Source: DASUBV01 sp035763085 (lineage in GTDB: Bacteria > Actinomycetota > Actinomycetes > Streptosporangiales > Streptosporangiaceae). Taken from it: DNA of 31,159 bases. Location: positions 1-31,159 of the forward strand of contig DASUBV010000211.1 in assembly GCA_035763085.1 (NCBI GenBank), in the 5' to 3' direction. The translations under genes and the position numbers were made by a program. Positions within the stretch are counted from its first letter, which is position 1. Every line of letters starts with the position of its first letter. Below are positions 23,882-29,686 of the stretch, one piece after another. The notes below the pieces were generated by a model. It had not been told where the DNA came from and made no database searches. It worked only from the letters and a program-made list of their open reading frames with translations.

Positions 23882-23934
23882 CCGACAAAGGCCCGACAAG
23901 AGCCCGGCCGACGAAGGCCCGACCGACGAAGGAG
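23882..23934 (+). repeat. Four degenerate 11-base repeats leading into a ribosome binding site
   Basis: Units of the form CCGACRARRGM start at 23882, 23893, 23908 and 23923, with only small differences. The last unit runs into GGAG (23931-23934), the ribosome binding site of the deacylase gene at 23943. It fills most of the 75-base gap between the two genes. Likely replication slippage; any role is unknown. Confidence 0.6.
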
Positions 23935-23942
23935 CGCCCGCC

Positions 23943-24866
23943 ATGCCCACCACCGTTACCCGCCGCACGCTGGACCTGGCCGGGCTTGACGTCCCGTTCG
24001 TGGAGGCGGCCGGCGCGCAGGACGGCCCGCTGCTGACCGTCATCGCCGGCGTGCACGGCTGCGAGTACGTGCCGATGGCGGCGGTGCAGGAGTGGACCAG
24101 GTCACTGGAGCAGCGCGAGCTCAGCGGCCGGGTCCGCGCGGTGCCGGTCCTCAACGTGACGGCGTTCCGGGCGCGCAGCCCGTTCGTCGTCCCCGAGGAC
24201 GGCAAGAACCTCAACCGGTGCTTCCCCGGCGACCCGGGCGGCACGCTGGCCGACCGGCTGGCCCACGCCGCGTTCAGCCAGCTCATCACCGGCTCGGACG
24301 CCGTGATCGACGCGCACTGCGGGGACATGGTCGAGGCCCTGGAGCCCTTCGCGCTGTATGAGGCCGGGGCCGCCGAGGCTGCCGCCCGGGACCTGGCCCT
24401 GGCCTACGGGCTCGGCTACATCATCCGGCAGGAGGCAGGCCCGGACCGCGCCGTCTCCGGCACCTCCAGCGGTGCCGCCGCCGCGGCCGGCATCCCGGCC
24501 ATCACCGCCGAGGCCGGCGGCTGCGGCATCATCGAGCGCTGGGCCGTCGATGCGCACGTCCGCGGGCTGAATGCCGTGCTGGCGCAGCTCGGCATGGCCA
24601 CCCCGGTCAGCGGCAGCACCGCGCCCGGGCCCGTCGTGCTGAACCGGTTCCTGTGGCTGCGCTGCGCCGCCGCGGGCTGGTGGGCACCGACAGTCAAGGC
24701 CGGCGAGAAGGTCAGCGAGGGCCAGGTCATCGGCCGGGTCACCAGCCTGGACGGAGCGGAGGTCCAGGAAACGATCACCGCCCCCGCCGACGGCGTCATC
24801 ATCTTCCTGACCAGCTCCCCGGCCGTCGCCGGCGACGGCCTCCTGCTCGGCCTCGGCGCCGCCTAG
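23943..24866 (+). CDS. Succinylglutamate desuccinylase/aspartoacylase (AstE/AspA) family deacylase
   Basis: 307 residues, ATG with GAAGGAG 8 bases upstream. It is an M14-like zinc carboxypeptidase fold: zinc ligands H38 and E41 in G-V-H-G-C-E, third ligand H125 in D-A-H-C-G-D, substrate motif D-G-K-N-L-N-R near 85, and the late E-A-G-G-C-G stretch likely holding the catalytic Glu. The C-terminal ~85 residues form a beta domain (G-E-K-V-S-E-G-Q-V-I-G) resembling a lipoyl/barrel-sandwich fold, normal for this subfamily. Members deacylate N-acyl amino acids such as N-succinylglutamate, N-acetylaspartate or N-acetyl-diaminobutyrate. Downstream of the reductase-amidase fusion, it probably acts on the same compound class. 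No ectoine-degradation genes are nearby, so a DoeB role is not supported. Confidence 0.87.
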   Translation: MPTTVTRRTLDLAGLDVPFVEAAGAQDGPLLTVIAGVHGCEYVPMAAVQEWTRSLEQRELSGRVRAVPVLNVTAFRARSPFVVPEDGKNLNRCFPGDPGGTLADRLAHAAFSQLITGSDAVIDAHCGDMVEALEPFALYEAGAAEAAARDLALAYGLGYIIRQEAGPDRAVSGTSSGAAAAAGIPAITAEAGGCGIIERWAVDAHVRGLNAVLAQLGMATPVSGSTAPGPVVLNRFLWLRCAAAGWWAPTVKAGEKVSEGQVIGRVTSLDGAEVQETITAPADGVIIFLTSSPAVAGDGLLLGLGAA

Positions 24867-25000
24867 CAGCAGCCAGCAGCCCCGGGCTCCTGACCATCTG
24901 CGCCATGCTGCGAGCGAGCATAGGACCTGACCCGCCCGCGGGCAGACGGCCGCCCTGGCCGGCCGAATGTCGGAGCGGCGGCGTAGGAAGGGGAGTACCC

Positions 25001-25066
25001 ATGTTCTGGCTGGCAGGAGGTGCGCCATGCGATGGGCCGAGATGGAGGAACGGCAGCCCCGGCTAG
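25001..25066 (+). CDS. Possible 21-residue leader peptide overlapping the next gene's start
   Basis: ATG 25001 is preceded by a purine-rich GGAAGGGGAG 7 bases upstream and opens a 21-codon frame ending at TAG 25064-25066. It overlaps the PPOX-family start in another frame. It might couple or tune translation of that gene. A chance frame is quite possible; no homology can be judged at this length. Confidence 0.2.
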   Translation: MFWLAGGAPCDGPRWRNGSPG

Positions 25067-25578
25067 GTGAGCTGGCCCAGCAGCGGCTGATCGAGCCGGG
25101 CGTACTGCTGGTGGTGACCATCCGCCGGGACGGGACGCCGCGGCTGAGCCCGGTAGAGCCGTTCGTCCTGGACGGGTCGCTGTGGCTGTCGATGATGTGG
25201 GAGTCGCGCAAGGCCGCCGACCTCACCCGTGACCCCCGGGTGCTGGTGCACAGCATCACCACCAGCCGGGACGGCGGCGAGGGCGAGGTAAAGGTTCGCG
25301 GCATGGCCCGCCCGGAGCACGATCTGGCCGTGCAGGGCCGGTACGCCGCCGCGGTGGCGGCCAGCCTGGGCTGGAGCCCGGAGCCCGGCCGCTTCCACCT
25401 GTTCGAGGTCGACATCGACAACGTGACGTTCATCCGCTACGACGACGCGACCGGCGACCAGACCGTGGCCAGCTGGCCGCCGCCGCGCGAGTTCATCCGC
25501 CGCGGCACGTCCGCGACGAGCGTCGGCGCGCCCGAGCCGATCGCCGGCATTCTCCGGGCCGAAGATCCCCGGTCCTAG
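25027..25578 (+). CDS. PPOX-fold (pyridoxamine 5'-phosphate oxidase-like) flavin/F420-binding protein
   Basis: 183 residues from ATG 25027, with AGGAGG 6 bases upstream. The N-terminal 140 residues have the split-barrel pattern of small PPOX-family proteins: G-V-L-L-V-V-T-I-R-R-D-G-T-P-R-L-S-P-V, then L-W-L-S-M, then the cofactor loop S-R-K-A-A-D-L-x-R-D-P-R-V. The family binds FMN, F420 or haem and includes reductases and detoxifying oxidoreductases; the sequence does not decide the cofactor. The C-terminal ~35 residues (P-P-P-R-E-F-I-R-R-G and on) lie outside the fold and are encoded by the segment duplicated just downstream, so the end of this protein may be recent. No operon partner is obvious. 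Confidence 0.8.
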   Translation: MRWAEMEERQPRLGELAQQRLIEPGVLLVVTIRRDGTPRLSPVEPFVLDGSLWLSMMWESRKAADLTRDPRVLVHSITTSRDGGEGEVKVRGMARPEHDLAVQGRYAAAVAASLGWSPEPGRFHLFEVDIDNVTFIRYDDATGDQTVASWPPPREFIRRGTSATSVGAPEPIAGILRAEDPRS

Positions 25579-25696
25579 CCCGCGGCCAGCTGGCGGCCGC
25601 CGCGCGAGTTCATCCGCCGCGGCACGTCGGCGGCCAGATCGGCGCGCCGGAGCCGATTGCCGGCATTCTCCGGGCCGAAGGTCCCCAGTCCTGGCC
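25467..25696 (+). repeat. Near-tandem duplication of the PPOX gene's 3' end (two ~114-base copies)
   Basis: Copy 1 (25467-25580) ends the PPOX-like gene; copy 2 (25584-25696) follows after 3 bases. They align at an offset of 117 bases, changing to 116 after a one-base gap near 25628-25645. Long runs are identical, for example the segment encoding R-E-F-I-R-R-G-T and the GCCGGCATTCTCCGGGCCGA stretch. The stop TAG of copy 1 corresponds to TGG in copy 2. Copy 2 seems to be non-coding and decaying. Confidence 0.9.
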
Positions 25697-25719
25697 CGCC
25701 AGCCGTGCAGGATAGGAGA

Positions 25720-26523
25720 ATGACCGACACCAGGCTGGCGGATGTCCTGGACGATCCGCCGAGGACCGCCCTGTGCCTGGACTATGACGGGACCCTGACG
25801 CCGATCGTGGCCGACCCCGCGCAGGCCCGCCCCGAGCCCGGGCTGCTCCCGGTGCTGGCCAGCCTGGCCCGCAGGCTGGGGTACACGGCGGTCATCTCCG
25901 GCCGCCCGGTGAGCTTCCTGCGCGAGCAACTGCCGGTGCCGGGGCTGCGCCTGCTCGGCCTGTACGGCGCGGAGGAACTGGTCCGCGACGAGGTGATCGT
26001 GCTGCCCGAGATCGCCGGGTACCAGGGCGTGATCGCCGAGGTCACCGGTGAGCTGCGGCGCCATCCGGCGGTGGCGGAGTCCGGCGCGCATATCGAGGAC
26101 AAGCGCTTCTCGGCGGTGCTGCACCTGCGGCGGGTCGCCGACCCGCAGGCCTGGACCGACCGCCTCGCGCAGGCCGCCCGGCAGGTGGCCGACGCCCATG
26201 GGCTCGCGGTCGTCACCGGGAAGATGGTGTGGGAGATCAAGCCCCCGGTAGCGGTGGACAAGGGCTCGGCGGTGCGGCGGATCGCCACTCATCTCCAGGC
26301 CGCCGCGATGATCGTGGTCGGCGACGACGAGGGCGACATCCCGGCGTTCCAGGCCGCCGGCGAGCTGTCGGCGGCCGGGAAACTGCGGTCGCTGTGCGTG
26401 GCGGTCAGCTCGGCCGAGGTGCCGCCCCGGCTGGTGAACCTGGCCGACCTCACCATCGCCGGCCCCGAGGAGGTCCCGGGGCTGCTCAGCCAGCTGTCAG
26501 CCCTGCTGCCGCCGGACGCCTAG
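25720..26523 (+). CDS. otsB: Trehalose-6-phosphate phosphatase (OtsB), HAD superfamily
   Basis: 267 residues, the usual length for OtsB. HAD motifs are complete: D21-Y-D23-G-T-L with nucleophile and acid, S-G-R-P near 65, E-I-K-P-P-V-x-x-D-K-G near 172 (motif III lysine), and G-D202-D203-x-x-D206-x-P-A-F as motif IV. The cap domain (about 85-165) carries the K-R-F-S-A-V-L-H strand typical of trehalose phosphatases. The enzyme releases phosphate from trehalose-6-phosphate to give trehalose, an osmolyte and storage sugar. The partner synthase OtsA is not in the window. The start is uncertain: AGGAG (25714-25718) is only one base from ATG 25720, too close to be ideal; GTG 25705 in frame is an alternative. 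Confidence 0.88.
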   Translation: MTDTRLADVLDDPPRTALCLDYDGTLTPIVADPAQARPEPGLLPVLASLARRLGYTAVISGRPVSFLREQLPVPGLRLLGLYGAEELVRDEVIVLPEIAGYQGVIAEVTGELRRHPAVAESGAHIEDKRFSAVLHLRRVADPQAWTDRLAQAARQVADAHGLAVVTGKMVWEIKPPVAVDKGSAVRRIATHLQAAAMIVVGDDEGDIPAFQAAGELSAAGKLRSLCVAVSSAEVPPRLVNLADLTIAGPEEVPGLLSQLSALLPPDA

Positions 26524-26547
26524 CCCGTCAGGCCAGGCGGCTAGAAA

Positions 26548-27576
26548 TCAGGCCGTGACGTTCCAGGCGGCGAGCACGTCAGCCGCGTGGGCGGTCCCCG
26601 CCGTGCCCAGGATCGGGTGCAGCTCCAGCGCCGGGGAGTACTTGCTGGCCGGGACGTCGCGGCCGAGCGCCTCGGCCATGGCGCGCACGTGATGCGGGGC
26701 GCCCCCGCAGCAGATGCCGACGTAGTTGACGCCCAGGTCGCGCGCGGCCGCCGCGAAGCTGGCCATCTCGAACCGGGTGCAGCCGAACGGCTCCAGCGCG
26801 AGCGGGAACACCCGCTCGACGCCCTCGCTGCGCAGCGACTCCATCGTCGGGGCCGCGTCGGTGGTGCGGTAGGGCACCGGCTGCGCGGCGACGGCGCAGT
26901 CCACCGTCTCCCGGATGCGGGCCAGCATCGGCAGCATCGTGTACGGGCCGCGGTCGCAGTTCAGTCCGACGATGGTGGCGCCGTGGCTGGCCAGGATCCG
27001 GCAGGCCTCAACATAGTCGTAGCCGTCGCGGGTCCGGTCGGGCTGGGTCGAGGCCAGCGTCACCATGGCCGGCAGGCCCAGGCCCTGGATCACCTCCAGC
27101 GCGATCAGCGCCTCGCCGAGGTAGTCGTTGGTCTCGGAGATCACGAAGTCGATCCCCTCGTCCACCGCCCAGCCGAGCTGCTCGGCGTACTGGGCGCGGA
27201 CCACGTCGCCGGTGGCCGGGTCGCCGGGGTCGTAGGCCCAGGTGTTGCACACGTTGCCGGCCACCAGCGCGTCGCCCTCGCGGGCCACCTCCCGGGCCAG
27301 CCGGACCGCCTGCCGGTTCATGGCCTCCAGGTCGCCCTCGCGGCCGATGTGCCGCAGCTTCTCCCGGTGCGCGTAGTAGGTCAGCGCCACCATGACGTCC
27401 GAGCCCGCGCGCAGGAACTCGCGGTGCAGCTCGCGGACGGCGTCCGGGAAGTCCAGCACCACCTCGGGCACGTACGGGCCGGCCTTGATGTAGCCGCGCC
27501 GCTCCAGCTCGAAGACGTAGCCCTCGGCGCCGAGGACCACGCCCGCCGCCAGTCGCTCGGAAATACTGCGGGTCAT
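26548..27576 (-). CDS. Homocysteine S-methyltransferase family protein (BHMT-like)
   Basis: 342 residues from ATG 27576, overlapping the oxidase stop as ATGA. The zinc thiol-binding residues of the family are present: C207 in G-L-N-C and C289-C290 in G-I-C-C-G-G. The 82-residue spacing equals that of human betaine-homocysteine methyltransferase (C217, C299, C300). The TIM barrel begins with G-A-E-G-Y-x-F-E-L-E-R-R-G-Y near 16, and G-G-A-P-H-H-V-R-A-M ends the active site. The family moves a methyl group from betaine, S-methylmethionine or similar donors to homocysteine, giving methionine. Coupling to a sarcosine-oxidase-like enzyme suggests breakdown of an N-methylated amino acid or betaine-type compound, but the donor is not shown by the sequence. 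Confidence 0.87.
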   Translation of the reverse strand: MTRSISERLAAGVVLGAEGYVFELERRGYIKAGPYVPEVVLDFPDAVRELHREFLRAGSDVMVALTYYAHREKLRHIGREGDLEAMNRQAVRLAREVAREGDALVAGNVCNTWAYDPGDPATGDVVRAQYAEQLGWAVDEGIDFVISETNDYLGEALIALEVIQGLGLPAMVTLASTQPDRTRDGYDYVEACRILASHGATIVGLNCDRGPYTMLPMLARIRETVDCAVAAQPVPYRTTDAAPTMESLRSEGVERVFPLALEPFGCTRFEMASFAAAARDLGVNYVGICCGGAPHHVRAMAEALGRDVPASKYSPALELHPILGTAGTAHAADVLAAWNVTA

Positions 27577-28775
27577 GCTGCCGTCCCTCCTGTCTGAGTG
27601 ATGCCGGCCGCGGCCGGGGCGAACCGGCCCGGCGTGAACCGGCGGATGTCGTAGACGGTGCCGCGCTGCACCGCCAGCTGGGCCAGCACCCGGCCGACCC
27701 ACGGCGCGAACTTGTAGCCGGTACCGCGCCAGCCGACCCCGGCGAACACGCCGCCGGCACCGGGGACCGGGCCGAGGATGAACTCGTCGTCGCCGACCAG
27801 GTCGTAGAAGCAGGTGTCCACGCCGCTGGCCTCGGCCACGTCGACCGTCTGCGCGCCGCGCAGGCCGGGCATGCACTGCGCGACGAAGTCCTCCACCGAG
27901 CCGATCGAGGAGGCCACCACGTCGGCGTCGGGCGGGTTGTAGAACCCGATCTTGACGCCCGGCGTGCGGCCCTCGTACAGCGGGTGGCCGTAGATGCCCA
28001 CGTCCAGGTAGGCGAAGACCGGCAGCGCCTGCTCGGTGTACTGGTGACGGACCTGCGGGCCGGGGATGAAGTACTTGGACTGGGCGGGCCGGTCCGGGCT
28101 CAGCGGGAAGCGCACGCCGCAGCCGGGGATCAGCCCGAGCACGTCGTTGGTGCCCAGGCCCGCAGTGATCACCAGCACGTCGGACTCGACCGGCCCGGCC
28201 GCGGTCAGCACCCGCCAGGTGTCGCCGACCCGCTCGATGGCGCGGATCTGCGCGCCCTCGGTGACCTGGACCCCGCGGGCGGGCACGGCCGCCGACAGCA
28301 GCTCGGTCACCGCCGCGACATCGGCGAACCCGGCGTCGACGTCCAGCCAGCCGCCGTCGGCGCTGAACTGGGGGAACCGCTCGGCGAGCGCGGCGGCCGG
28401 CAGCTGCTCCCGGCGCAGCCGCAGATCCTCCAGGACGGCGAAACTGCGCACCGCGTAGCTGTCGGCCACCTGCGGGGTCACGCTGGCCTTGACCAGGTTC
28501 AGGCAGCCGCAGTCGACCAGCAGCCGCCGGCCCGCCGCCGCCTGCAGGTCCTGCCACAGCCGCCGGGCCTCGACCGCCAGCCGCGAGTACTCCGGGTCCA
28601 GGTAGTCGTTGCGCACCGACCGGGTGAGCGCGAACGAGGCGGTACCCGGGTCACCGACCCTGGTCTTCTCCAGCACGGTCACCGAGTCGGCCAGCGGCGC
28701 GGCGTAGTAGGCCGTCATCAGGCCCATGACCCCGCCGCCGATGATGGTGACCCGCCTGCCCTGCGTTCCCGTCAC
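27573..28775 (-). CDS. FAD-dependent oxidoreductase, monomeric sarcosine oxidase / N-methyl amino acid oxidase type
   Basis: 400 residues from GTG 28775, chosen because GGAG lies 6 bases upstream; ATG 28832, in frame, has no site and adds a low-complexity stretch. An N-terminal FAD-binding motif G-G-G-V-M-G-L near 12 is followed by the R-x-x-Y region. The C-terminal part contains D-T-C322-F-Y, matching K-T-C-M-Y around the Cys that holds FAD covalently in monomeric sarcosine oxidase (C315), then D-E-F-I-L and G-T-G-Y-K-F-A-P-W-V-G. Such enzymes oxidise N-methyl or secondary amines with oxygen, releasing formaldehyde and hydrogen peroxide. The 4-base overlap with the methyltransferase gene implies one transcript and a shared methyl-amine pathway. 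The exact amine is unknown. Confidence 0.85.
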   Translation of the reverse strand: MTGTQGRRVTIIGGGVMGLMTAYYAAPLADSVTVLEKTRVGDPGTASFALTRSVRNDYLDPEYSRLAVEARRLWQDLQAAAGRRLLVDCGCLNLVKASVTPQVADSYAVRSFAVLEDLRLRREQLPAAALAERFPQFSADGGWLDVDAGFADVAAVTELLSAAVPARGVQVTEGAQIRAIERVGDTWRVLTAAGPVESDVLVITAGLGTNDVLGLIPGCGVRFPLSPDRPAQSKYFIPGPQVRHQYTEQALPVFAYLDVGIYGHPLYEGRTPGVKIGFYNPPDADVVASSIGSVEDFVAQCMPGLRGAQTVDVAEASGVDTCFYDLVGDDEFILGPVPGAGGVFAGVGWRGTGYKFAPWVGRVLAQLAVQRGTVYDIRRFTPGRFAPAAAGITQTGGTAA

Positions 28776-28896
28776 TGCGCGCTCCAGCCCCGCGGGCCGG
28801 GGCCCGCCTCGTCCCAAGTTGCGTGCAGTCATGGTAAGCGCCGGTGCTGCGCCATGGCAGGTCAGGCCGCCGCCACGGCTACCGCACGGGACGGGC

Positions 28897-29589
28897 CTAA
28901 CCGAAGGGCAGGTGGTGGCCGCTGATCCGCCCGACGATCCCCTGCGGGGTGATGTGCACGCTGTCGATCTTCACGTCGTAGGGCAGCTCGGGGATCTTGA
29001 CGGTGAAGCTCCGCAGCGAGTCCAGCAGATCGGACGGCACGCCGCTGCTGGAGACCAGGTCCGCCCGGACCTCCTGGCCGTTGGGCCGGGTGATCCGCCA
29101 GGTGGCCGAGCCGGAGGCGACCAGCAGGTCCAGGCTCGCCTTGATCTCGTGCGGGCCGGCCGCCGACAACTTCAGGCCGGAGTCGCCGACCAGCGACCCG
29201 AGCGGGCCGATCTGCGAGTTCAGCGTCCGGCCCAGCGAGCCGAAGGTGATCAGGACCGAGCCGTTCAGGCGGTCGATGACCCCCTTGGTAAAGCCGCTGG
29301 TGAGGTGGATGCCGGTCATGGTGGCGCTGACCCGCGAGATCCGCACCGGGCCCTCGGGGATGTTGGTCGAGCTCAGGTTGATCTGCTGGAAGTCCCGGCT
29401 CGCGACCTGGGTCAGGAACGGGAATCCCGCGATCGAGACATCCGGCTTCTTGGGAAATCCGTGCTTCTGGATCTGCGAGGCGATCTCGCCCTGGGCGACG
29501 GCCTTGGCGATGAAATCGGCGGCGACAGCCAGGACAAGCACCGCGATCAGGACAATCAGGCCTTTAGTCAGGCAGCCGGCGCGTCTCAT
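28897..29589 (-). CDS. DUF2993 (LmeA-like) exported lipid-binding-type protein
   Basis: 230 residues from ATG 29589 (GTG 29607, in frame, is possible; neither has a clear ribosome binding site). A signal anchor of about 20 hydrophobic residues (G-L-I-V-L-I-A-V-L-V-L-A-V) starts near residue 10, followed by a mature domain with F-P-F-L-T-Q-V near 55 and amphipathic strands typical of DUF2993. This actinobacterial family includes LmeA of mycobacteria, an envelope protein needed for full-length lipomannan; related folds bind lipids. Its role here is likely in the cell envelope and not linked to the oxidase genes, from which it is separated by 121 bases in which no terminator or gene was seen. 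Confidence 0.82.
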   Translation of the reverse strand: MRRAGCLTKGLIVLIAVLVLAVAADFIAKAVAQGEIASQIQKHGFPKKPDVSIAGFPFLTQVASRDFQQINLSSTNIPEGPVRISRVSATMTGIHLTSGFTKGVIDRLNGSVLITFGSLGRTLNSQIGPLGSLVGDSGLKLSAAGPHEIKASLDLLVASGSATWRITRPNGQEVRADLVSSSGVPSDLLDSLRSFTVKIPELPYDVKIDSVHITPQGIVGRISGHHLPFG

Positions 29590-29686
29590 CGCGCCCGCCC
29601 CGGGCACGGCCGCCGGGCCAAACTGTGGCTCATTGTCCCGATGCTAAGGCATTTGCCGCCGATCCAATGGCTTCCCGGCGGCGCAT

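Noticed and set aside
23943..24866. DoeB (ectoine breakdown) identity for the AstE-like deacylase
   Set aside because: Family membership fits, but no ectoine hydrolase (DoeA) or other ectoine genes are present in the window.
26548..28557. 669-codon frame suggesting an oxidase-methyltransferase fusion
   Set aside because: Upstream of 27576 the frame is a shadow of the oxidase gene; the two genes overlap by 4 bases as separate proteins.
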